From: Liolophura sinensis
Lineage: Eukaryota; Mollusca; Polyplacophora; Chitonida; Chitonidae
Direction: 5' to 3'
DNA length: 64,000 bases
Assembly (NCBI RefSeq): GCF_032854445.1
Contig: NC_088300.1
Coordinates: 27,635,608-27,699,607 of the forward strand
Both the position numbers and the translations under genes were made by a program. Of this stretch, positions 13,001 to 25,434 are shown in pieces (the first letter of the stretch is position 1; every line of letters starts with the position of its first letter). A model generated the notes under the pieces. The model worked only from the letters and a program-made list of their open reading frames with translations. It made no database searches and was not told the DNA's origin.

Positions 13001-16000
13001 GATCAGGAAAATTCATGTAGGTTGAATGAACTCATACAGATAAAGGACATAATTTCCACATGTAGCATATCCACTGAGGAGTGGATGCCAACAATATTCA
13101 AATATCTCAGGCTCTACCATATACAAGTGAACATTGAATATTTTCTTGTAAGAGCACTGTGATCAACAGATACATATTAATGTACATGAAGAAAGCCATG
13201 TGTATATGCTACTGTCAGTATATGATGTCCATTGTGTAGGCCTAGTGTCCAGTGGAAATGGTGCCAATTAAACCTCCATTGTAGTCAAATGGTATTTCAG
13301 TTCTCAGTCCTCACTATGTAACATGTATATTTAGTGAAATTCAGCCTTAAAGGTTTAACATATATACAGATCTGGCATATTCTATCACATAGGAGTATAA
13401 ATAACTTCGTCTTTTTAGGGTGTAAAATTGTTTTATAATAGGCTTCATCAGCTCTCAGCCATCAGTTCAAAAGATGCCAGCCAAAGTCAAAGTAGGTTGT
13501 GATCATTTTCAAAATATAAGCCACATGGGTTTACTAGGGGGAAGAACAGTGAAAGGGGACCCATGAATAAAGCCAGTTCTTACACACGCACCCTGTGACA
13601 TTTAGGAATACTCCAGTACTGAGGGAAAAATAGGTGTACATATACAGCAAGTATGCCCCAAAATAACAAAGCCAATAAAACTAAAATCAAGAAAAAAAAG
13701 TTGAACCTTCCATCAGTAGGCCCTGTGTAGATGTACACACCATCCATGATCTCTCAAACATGAGAGCAAAAAAAATAGTAAAAAAAAAACAACTTAACTT
13801 TCCATCGCTGTATGTTGGAGCTAAAAAAAAGCTTAATCTTCAATCTATAAATGAGTGCCAATTATACAAGAGTTAGAACAAACCTAACCTTTCATCTGAG
13901 TATGTACATTTACAAATCATACCTCAGACTAGGAAGCTAAAAAAAAAAATGGAATCCAAAAACTATAGAATCCAGATGTCCAAAATATCCCACTTCTATT
14001 CCACAACATTTCCAAAAATAAAAGAAGAAAACACTAAAAGGAATGACAGGACATCATGTTGCTTAGTTTGGTTTTATACAGATTGTTTCATGGGCCATTT
14101 GTGGCGTACACTGATTGCACTACTGGTACCTCCAGAATGGAGAAATGTGAGCAATCAGAAGAGAACATAGTCTACATTAAAATCCATTACTGCACTATGA
14201 ACCTGAATGGGAATAATTATAAAAACGATTACCTGCTTGTAATTAAACTTAAGCCTGCAAAAGTTTAGATGATAAAGAGGATGAAGTTTCATGGAAGAGT
14301 TGCATTGACAAAATCTGAATTCATGGAAAAGCACTGTTACCCAAAGTACTAAATGGGCGTAATTATGAAAATAATTTATGACACTTATGAAAATAATGTA
14401 TGAGAACCTATTCTACAGGGGTGGATTCCACAAAGACATTTCTGACTTAAGTCAAAAACTGAAACATAGATTTTCAGCTTATTGTTTAGCCTTGTAAATT
14501 CAAATTTTGACCACCTCATCAATGTTATCTTAAGATAAATGTGTCATAATTTCAACTTTCATTACCAAAAACTAAGCATCATGACAATGTTATAAATTTT
14601 GACTTAAGTCAGAAATGTTTTTTGTGGAATCGGTCCCAAGAGTTAAAAAAAGAAGCTCAACCGGACACCAAAACTGACACCAACACTTTTCCTCATTCTC
14701 ACAATACCTCTTCTTACTTCATAGAGGTGAGCTAAAACCTTTTGCAGTTCACCTTTAATTAACATGTAAAAACACATGACGTCACGGTTGTGGATTACCT
14801 GGATCAACAGCTGTCCTATCAAACTTTCGAGCAGCTCTCTTTGAGGCTGCATCATCCTGGAATGGAATAAAATGTATTCACTGACCTGCAAGTTTAAGGG
14901 AAAACTCAAAGCTGGAAATGTGGCCTCACAAAAGTTTTATTTATTCAAACTAGCAATTATTTTTCCCAAGCTTTTACACATATATATTTGAATTCATATA
15001 CCGATAATCGAAGATTCTAGCCTGCACGATTAGGTCCTCCATTTTGACAGCTCATGTGACCAAACAGATCATTTTGTCTCATCAGAAGAATTCAACTGTT
15101 TGTAGTGATATTGTTAATGATATTGAATGGTATGATAGTCTCTAGGTGATAGCTAAAATCTTCTTTAACAGTGTTGATAGCATTTGAGTTCATGAGCAGT
15201 AGTTTCCTTGAAGTGTTTATAATGAAGTTAGGCACGGGCAGGCATCAAACCTTGATGGGCAGCATTTCATTGTAGCAGCAACAACACCACCAATAAGGTT
15301 TCACTGCAGTGCATGGCAATCCTTTTTGCCTTCACAGTGTGGCTTGTCTAGCTGAGATTACTGCCACAACATCTACGGTGAGTTGCACTTATTATCTACA
15401 CGTGTTCAAAGATAAATATTTAAAATAATCATGACTGGATTTTGAATTTTGAATTTCTCTTAACCTCACATTATTTTAGAAGAACCATTGAGATAAAACC
15501 ACATTTTGAAAGGCAAATATATACATCAGGTAAAAGTACAGAGATTCTTTCAGTACACTGTATTGTATCAAAATAGCACTTTGAAGGACAATATTATTCA
15601 ATTAATATGCACATGGAAAATATACAACAACACAAACATTAACTTAACCATAAGAAAGGCCATTCAACAACATACTGCAGAGCCTCGTTTCATACCTTGT
15701 CAAATCCCTTAATTGTGCGGATTCGGTACAAAAAACAAGGTTCAGCAGTATCAGGTTACACACCAAAGACCATGACGAAGGTGTTAAACCCTGAATCAAA
15801 GACAAGTTAACAGAGGAGTTTTTCACGCTTACATTCATCAAATTTTCATCCAAGATACAATTGAAGTATCAAAGATATCAAAGTTTTCCTGTATTACCTT
15901 AGCAGTTTTCTGTGCTTCATCTTTATTCTCACCTCTCTTTAACAGCTTCTGAAATGGAAAAGCCATACAAACTGACCAAAGCTAAAAAAAAACTGGAATC

Positions 16001-19000
16001 AGGATATCCAAAATATCCCACTTCTATTCCACAACATTTCCAAAAATAAAAGAAGGGAAACCTTAAAAGGAATGACAGGGACGTCATGTTGCTTAATTTG
16101 GCTTCATACAGATTGTTTGATAGTGTGCATTGCTTGCACTACTGGTACATTCAGCTTGAATGGACAAATATAGCAATCAGAAGAGAACATAGTCTACATT
16201 AAAATCCATTGCTGCACTAAGTACCTGAATGAGAATAATTATAAAAACTATTACCTGCTTGTAATTAAACTTAAGCGTGCACATGTTAGGTGATAGGAAA
16301 GATGAATTCTAATTTTTATGAAACACTTGCATGGACAAAATCTGAATTAATGGAAAAGTACAATCTATGCGTAATTATGAAAATAATTACCCCAATTATA
16401 AGTTTTAAATGATTACCATTATACAGGAGTTGAAATAAAAAGCTCAACCTTCAATCAATGTATGAGAGGTCTATTATACAGGGGGCAATTCCACAAAAAC
16501 AATTCTGATTTAAGTCAAAAACTGAAACATGGATTTACAGCTTATTGTTTAGCCTTGTATATTCAAATTTTGACCACCTCATCAATGTTATCTTAAGATA
16601 AATGTGTCAACATTTCAACTTTCATTACCAAAAACTAAGCATCATGACAATTGTTATAAATTTTGACTTAAGTCCAGAAATGTTTTTTGTGGAATCAGTC
16701 CCAAGAGTTAAAAAAAAAAAGCTCAACCGGACACCAAAACTGACACCAACACTTTTCCTCATTCTCACAATACCTCTTCTTACTTCATAGAGGTGAGCTA
16801 AAACCTTTTGCAGTTCACCTTTAATTAACAGGTAAAAACACATGATGTCACGGTTGTGGATTACCTGGATCAACAGCCGTCCTATCAAACTTTCGAGCGG
16901 CTTTCTTTGAGGCGCATCATCCTGGAATGGAATAAAATGTATTCACTGACCTGCAAGTTTAAGGGCAAACTCAAAGCTGGTAATGTGGCCTCACAAAAGT
17001 TTTATTTATTCAAACTAGCAATTATTTTTCCCAAGCTTTTACACATATATATTTGAATTCATATACTGGCAATCATAGATTTTAGCCTGCACGATTAGGT
17101 CCTCCATTTTGACAGCTCATGTGACCAAACAAATCGTTTTGTCTCATCAGGAACAATCACTGTTTGTAGTGATATTGTTAATGATATTGAATGGTATGAT
17201 AGTCTCTAGGTGATAGCTGAAATCTTCTTTAACAGTGTTGATAGCATTTAAGTTCATGAGCAGTAGTTTCCTTGAAGTGTTTATAATGAAGTGCAGGCAT
17301 CACATCATGATATGCTGCCTTCATTGCAGGAGCAACAAAGACACCATTAAGGTTTCACTGCAATGCATGGCAATCCTTTTTGCCTCACAGTGTGGCTTGG
17401 CTAGCCTGAGATTACTGCCCACCACATCTACAGTGAGTTAAACTTATTATTTACACATGCTCAAAGGTAAATATTTTAAAATAATTATGACTGGACTTTA
17501 AATTTTGAATTTCTCTTAACCTCACATTATCTTAACAGAAAAAGTATTGATATACAACCCCATGTTGACATGCAAATATATACATCGAGCAAGTCAGATA
17601 AAAATACAAAGATTCTTCCAGTACACTGTACTGTATCACAATAGTGCTTGAAAGACGATATTGTTCAATTAATATGCACATGGAAAATATACAACAACAC
17701 AAACATTAACCATAAAAAAGGCCATTCAACAACATACCGCTGAACCTCGTATTGTACTGTGTCAAATTCCTTGAATGTGCAGACTGAACAAAACAAGGTT
17801 TAGTATCGCATTACTCACCAAACACCATGACAAAGGTGTTAAACCTTGAATCAAAGTCAAAATAACACAGTTTTTGACCATTATATGCATCTAATTTTCA
17901 TCCAAGATACAATTTAAGTATCAAAGATATCAAAGATTTCCTATATTACCTCAGCAGTTTTCTGTGCTTCACTTTTATTGTCACTCTCTTTAACAGCTTC
18001 TGAAATGGAGAAGCCATACAAACTGACTAGCAGACAGCTGTTTACCAGTGATCAACACAGTATGTTAATCAGTGGTAGTGCAATGGAAAGATAGTCAAAA
18101 AGGATGACTGAGGACTAACACATTCACCCTTACAATTATGTTGTTTATGTTAAACCGAGCACAACATTTTGGGCATGGCTTCAGGAAACCTGGTTAGGCA
18201 GTACAGATTCATAAACCTTTGCACAACCTTAGCTTCCGTTGGCATTATGTTTTCAAATCAACTGGCAAATCAATTAAATATGCCGTTCGTGCAAAGATCC
18301 TTACAAGTGTGTGTCATTACATTGCGGCCACAAAAACCTCACTATCGCAGCAAGAATGGAAAGCGACTCACTATATTACTTGGTGACCCTTTTCAGAGGA
18401 ACTCAAGTATAAAGGTAAAGTATTTGAGCGACCTTTGTGCAGGCACAGGGCAATACGTTTACGAAAGAGCTACATACTGTATAGCTACTGAGGGTTCAAT
18501 GTGCAAGATGCTCTCACCATTATGTTTCTATTCATATTCGATTTTAGTTTTGTGCCATATTTAAAAATATTTCACTTATACTGGCAGTTAGCATTATGGA
18601 GGGTGGACACTGGACAGATCCCGAGGACAACCCACGACCATGCACATTTAGGTTGCTGGCAGACCATTCCATGTATGACCCATAGTCCAGCAAGAGCAGG
18701 ATTTGAACTCATAGCAAAGGATTGGTACTGCAATAACATGCTAACCACTAAGTCATCAACAGCTTGTAATGTGTCTTGTTTTTTCACTTAATCTTACCCT
18801 GCTGTGATGTCTTTTTGTCAGACTTCTCCTTCTCACTTGATTTTGTATTCTGCAAGACAGGAAGTGTTATTCACTTACTAACTGATCAATCACTCATTCA
18901 GTAAATACAATTTCATCTGAAAGGAGCTAATTTTTTAACTTTCACAAGAATAAATCAAAGTGGATAAATGATGAAGAGCGAACAGTACATTTTTCCCTTA

Positions 19001-22000
19001 CCAGTGCCTTAGGGTCAGGTGATGAGCTCTTCATTTCAGCATCTTGATGTATATCAAAAGAATACAAGAAGAAGAACAAGGTATAAGTTCAAATACGCCG
19101 GAACAAACATATATGTATTGATTTGAAATATAAAGTCATTTTTAGGAGTAATCCTGTGGGACGTACATGAATTTTTGGGTCTTTGTGGCTGTATTCATGT
19201 TTTATATATCAAAATTAAAACTATATATAAAACACATGCAAAATGATTATACTGTAGCTGTAGTCTTGGAGACAAACATGTCTATTTATACAGAGACTAT
19301 AGTGAAATTATCAATCTGGTTTCCATGAAAACCTCTGAAATAAACAAATGAGAGGCATGAAATGTTGTCACCCTATATCTGTCTAACAACTTATATTTGG
19401 TACAATTAAGGCTATCAGAGAGACACATGGCTGCAAAACTTTAGGCTGATGTATACCCAATCAACAAAGTAACTGTCCATAGATATAAACATATTATTCT
19501 TCCAGTTTGGATTACACACTTTTTTTTTTTCTATTCATAGTTGAAGGACAAGCTATTGTCAATAAGCAGATAAATAAGTAACATTCTTAATGTGTTTTCA
19601 AGGACTTTGATGGAGTAGGGTCAAAATGAAGGTTGCCAATCTCAGTAACAGGTATGGTATCTCAATGCTATCTCCGACTCCCTATAGTCACCAGACAAGC
19701 GACATGTAGGAATGTTTGCCGAATCTCCTTCCAGATCCAGGTTAGGTCTCCAGCCATAGCGTCAAACTTTCTGGGCTGGCGTCTCTGCAACCTCAAGCGT
19801 TGGTCAGTTTCGACAAAAAACATGCTCAATAGTTTCTAAATCAGGTCTTTTTGGTTTGCAGTCAAAGGTCCACATCAAAGATGTTTGCATCTATAAATGC
19901 TCTTGTCACCCAAGCCACTGTCTTGCTGAAATGGTGCTGCAGGAAAGGGACCACAACAGACTGAAGAAGCTGGTCTCTGTAATCTGCAGCATTGAATTTA
20001 CCATCAACAACAACAAGAGGAGTGAGCTGGCAAACTGTGAAACCTCCCCACACCATTACTGACCCGCTGTCAAAACGGTTTGAGGTCCATCTGAATGTGA
20101 AAGGTTGAAACATGATTGAAGCGTCAACAGTATATTTCAAGCAATTTCCACGGCTGCTTCTGAAGTGTGTCAAACGAATCCACCGACCTTGCGGAGGCAT
20201 TGTTACCCATGGATGTCATAGGATGAACGATCCCTTACATGTTGAAAAATTCTCTGGCATTGGGCAAGCGCTGCTCTAATGTGTTTCTGCATCCGCCCCG
20301 TGGCATCGTGTTGTGTTAATCCAGCGGCAAACATACCAACAGCCTGATTACTTTTGTCTTGGCATGACGTCGTAATGCCTTTAGGACTGAAGTGAGTGAA
20401 TGTTTGCAGTGACACACAAAACCTGTTAATCAGAGCATGCAGTCACTAAATACTCACCATGAAGTTGCCTATAACAAATACTAATGTAGCATATACTTGT
20501 TTACTCTTTTTCTTATAAACAATTTAAACTTCTGCAAACTTTAATGTACAGTAACTTTTTTGACCAAAGTCGTGAATTTCATAATTTTTTTTTTTGTAAT
20601 TAACATGCATACAGTGCATAAATGATGGAACTGCTCAATATCCATGCCTTGTTATTGTGCCCTACATGACGTCAAAACCTCATCTCAATACATACTGTGC
20701 TTTTTAAGACACCAGGGACCTAACATTCTGTTTAGCATTGATTCTAATACACAAAGCACTTAAAGTCATGAATTTTGTAATTTATGGTATTTAATATGCA
20801 CAATCTTATTAAAATCAACGATGAAACATCCCCCTTGTGTTATTGTGATATAATAATTTATTAGTTATTGGACGTTAATGCGGGCACTTGGGAAATGGCA
20901 TAAGCTACACCTGTACTTTGCACATGCAAACCAAAAAATTAAAACTACACATGCAAAACATTTCGATTTGTAGCCTGAACACGAAATCATACTATACCTG
21001 GATTTTTTGCACCCCAAAATAATCCTGCTCCAGGAACTGCAGTTTAGAAGAATGATTAGTAAGAAAATCATAAGAAGTAATACATGAAAACTATTGAAAC
21101 ATTTCCCAAAATTATCCATAAAAACAGCTAGAGTGGATAAAAAATGGCCATCTGGTTGCCTTGGCAATTATCAGCTCCACAGAGGGTAACAATCCAAGGT
21201 GACTCCCTGTCTCCTCAAGTTACCATCAACTTTCATGAGCGCTAAACAAAGTAACACATAGACACACCAAAGCATATACAGTATATTCATGTACCCATAA
21301 ACATTCTTGTGGTATCGCCATATTGCTGTAACATTGCAGATGAGGCAAAAGCCTTGATCATCCATTCCACATTGTAAAGACGCAAACAGATAAAATAATT
21401 CTCACCTTTCTTCTTTATGCCATCTAACAGAGTACCGGCACGTTCAGGAGTTCCACCCACATTGCTGTCATGCCTCACCGAGGGCTGCTGTACACATATA
21501 TACAGGATTTTATAGGATTTATTTATTTGATTGATGTTTTATGTTGTACTCAAGGATATTTCACAGATACGATAACGACCAGCATTATGGTAGGAGGAAG
21601 GATTTCATAGGATTTTACAGAACAATTTACACTATCATCACTTACTAGCAGCATGGACAGATAAAAAAATAACTTTATCTTAATACATAACATAAAATGG
21701 AGAGCACTTCTACAGCATACAATGTAATTAAATTTATTATTTTAGCCTAGTGTATAACGATCTTACTATAGTAATAATCTATTTAACTGTTACAAGAGTT
21801 AACATATCCAAGCATCTCCAAATCATGGCTCGAACTTAACAATTAACAAATTAACAAAAAAAGTTTCTACTATAAACAGGGCAATTTGATCATCTTTTCT
21901 TTTATTTAATATACTGTCCTACTGGTCAGTGACATCTTGTTTAGCTGCTATGTATCTATTCAAGTTAGTGGTGCAAAGTTCAAAACAAAAAAATGAATCA

Positions 22001-25000
22001 CAAGTAAATAGAAGCTCAATACATGCAGTAGTTCTTTTGCAATGCCACCTCTAACATTTACTAAGTCATGAATTTTGTAATTTATGGTATATAACATGCA
22101 CACATCGGCCAGTGCCACAATGATGAAACATCCCCGTTGTTTTATTGTGCTTTAAATGTGTGCAAAAGCCAAGCTCAATACAAGAGGAGCCATATTTTTT
22201 CAGATAACACCCATAACATTTACCATTGTTCTCCCTGTTATTGTATGCAGATGCTTATGCTTGGGATATGATACAAACTAAGTTTGTATAAAGCACAGGT
22301 GAGATAAATATATACAGTATCACGGCACAGTGTTAAACTGTTACAAAGATGATCTGACAGTGAAATATGAACAGTTCTTGGTTCCAAGGCATGTACTTGA
22401 CATAAATGTATCATTTAATGCTGGACTTTAGCTGATGCACATATGAAGTTTTCCTGGGCGATGATAGCTGCCCCTTGTCGGCTGCATAGCACACCATCAA
22501 ATGGTCAAAGGAATATCTTTTATAGTGAGAGTAACACCTTAATTAGCTAAGCCAGTTTCCTGTACATGTTAAAGATTCAGATATGTAACTCTAGTAAATG
22601 AGTCAAGTGCGTCAGGACTACATTTTTTATGAATGTATTTGATTTGCTGCTTACTACATGCCATACTCAATCATTTTTCACGTGTACATGTTCCATGGCG
22701 GTCAGTTTTATGGGTGGAGAAAACCAGAGACTGGTCTAAACCACCAACTTTTGGCAAGGTACTGACAAACTTTCCCACATGATGTCTGTACATGCTACAG
22801 ATGTATATGCACACCATATTGGTGCAAGACATTTGGTCTTTAGACAGAGCAAATGGCAGCATGAACATCGTTGACCATTTCTTGTCACCTGCAGGACCCA
22901 AAACCTGTGAGAACAAGGTAGTCACGAATATACACACAATCACTAGACACAAAGCTAACATGAGGTGTATATCTATAATAAATAATCAGATATTTCAGAC
23001 AATGATGGTTTATATGATTGCAAAATCATCAGATTTAAGATTGTTCTCTAATTCCTTATAAATAGTGTGAACACTCACCGATAACTCACACTCACTGATG
23101 ACTCGCTCATTCAGGTTAATTTTTGAGCTTTCACCACAAATAAATCAAAATCTTCAATGGATATATGATGAAGAACCAACACAAAATATTTTACTTACCG
23201 GTGTTTTAGGGTCAGATGATGAGCTCTGCTTTCCGGTGTCTTGATGTATATCAAATAAATACAACAAGAGGTCAGGTGAAAGAACATCCATTATTACATC
23301 CTATTCAAGAATATTTCACTTATACGACGGCGACCAGCATTATGGTGGGTGGAAACCGAGCAGAGCCCGCGGGAAACCCTCACTGGCAGACCTTCCCACT
23401 TACGGCCGGAGAGGAAGCCAGCATGAGCTGGACTTGAACTCACAACCACAGCAAAATATAAAAATTAAAACTATATATAAAACAACGCTTCTTGTATCCA
23501 CCAAAAATGAAAACTTCACATGCAAAACAACTATAGTTGTAGCCCTGGAGACAGTCATGCCTTCTTATACATGTAAAATGGGTATAGTGAAATTGCGAAT
23601 TCTGTTTTCATGAGAACACTAAATTGAACACATAAGAGGTTTGACAAGTTGTCTCCCCTGTATCTACATGTAACAAAAATTAAAATTGCACATGCAGAAC
23701 AACTGGAGTTGTAACCCGAACTTTAAATCATACCTTACCTGGATTTTTTTCACCAAATAATGACTTTGCTTCAGCAACTGTAGTACAGAAGAGTGATTAG
23801 TAAGTGAAAAATCATATGAAAAAATGTAAATTAATGAGAACTTCGAGAAAAACGTCAACAAATTACCCATATATTATCAACTACAGAGAATAAAAAATGG
23901 CAGTCTGGTTGCCATAGCAATTACCAGATACAGTTCAAGGTGACACACTGTTTCCCCAAATTACCATCAAACTCCTTCAGTGTTAACTAAAACAACAGTG
24001 TATGTAAGGCAGCAAAGCATATAGAGTATATAAATGTATCCATAAACATTATTGCGATATAGTCATAATATTGCTGGAATATTCAATGCAGATGACGCAA
24101 AAGCCATGATTATTCATTCAATATTGTAAAGATGCAAACAGGTCATAGAGTTCTCACCTTTCTTCTTTATGCCATCTAACAGATTACGTTCAGATGGTCC
24201 ACCCACATCGCTGTCATGACTCACTGGGAGCTTCTGTACACAATCATATATATACCATGTTTTATAGGGCTTTACAGAACAATTTATCCCGTCATAACTT
24301 GCTAGCAGCATAGACAGATAAAAATATAATTTCATCTTAACGCCGAACATAAAATGGAGACACAAATACAGCATACAATTTAATTAAATTTACTATTTTA
24401 GCCTAGCGTATAACGAAGGCAAATAGGCAGTGTTTTACCCATCATTACAGATATCTGATTGTTAGGATTCCTGTACAAAGATCCCAGGTCCACAGTGCTC
24501 GGTGTGGCAAAAATGAAGTTCGAATGAAGCTCACCACAAATTCATTATCTTTGTGTTCAACAAACCATTATTATAGTAATAATCTATTTCTCAAGACAGG
24601 GTATCTTGTTATAAAGATGGTCTGACTGGGACTTGTGAAAGGTTAGCCTGGTTGCAAGGCATATACTGGTTAAATGAGTCATTTAACATGTTTAAATATG
24701 GACAATAGCAGATACATATATGAAATTTTCCTGGGGTATGATAAGAAATTATACAGAATTAGAGTGATACTTTCATATTTAAACAGAGGTCATCAGGTTT
24801 ATTTGTTAATTTATTTATTTGATTGGTGATTACAGCATAAAACACCAATCAAATAAATAAATAAATAAATTTATTTGATTGGTATTTTACGTCGTAGTCA
24901 AGAATATTTCACTTATACGATGGGGGCCAGCATTATGGTGGGAAGAAACCGGGTAGACCCCGGGAGAAACCCTTGGTCATCTGCAGATTGCCATCAGACC

Positions 25001-25363
25001 TTCCCACATACGGCCAAAGAGGAAGCCAGCATGAGCTTGACTTGAACTCACATTGGTGAGAGGATCCTGGGTTATTGCGCCCTGCTGGCATGTAACCCCC
25101 TTGGCCACAGAGGACCCCCCATCAGGTTTATGGTTGGAACAAAGCATGCAGAGACAAGCAGAAATAACTGCCATTTGTAGGCTACACAACACACCATGTA
25201 GGCTACATGTATTTAAATGTATTCGAGTATTTGAAACTCAACAATTTTTCGGTTATACAATGGTTCTATTTCATGGGCAGAGAATACCAGAGGCAGGCCT
25301 AAACCACCAACCTTTGGCAAAGTACTGAAGAACTTTCCCACATGATACATGTGTAGGCTACAG

Positions 25364-25434
<71 letters not shown>

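Larger units (their letters stand above)
13960..18010. repeat. Tandem duplication of a 2.0-2.1-kb block with two exons
   Basis: Blocks of about 13.96-15.97 kb and 16.0-18.01 kb match along their length (cacaacatttccaaaaataa, the MITE, both exons, the aggtgatagct region). The offset is 2.03-2.1 kb. A third, partial relative of its first segment lies near 7.02-7.27 kb. Confidence 0.8.

Noticed and set aside
14643-14909. 88-codon minus-strand open frame and its copy at 16.6-16.9 kb
   Set aside because: It reads through intron and exon of the duplicated two-exon unit. Only the 57-58-nt exons have splice support; the similarity of the two frames comes from the tandem duplication.
18169-18564. A 131-codon plus-strand open frame
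   Set aside because: No family resemblance; overlaps repeat sequence and a SINE, opposite to the host gene. More likely a decayed repeat.
25367-25431. Replication origin or regulatory AT element
   Set aside because: A plain (AT)n microsatellite explains it; nothing else marks an origin.
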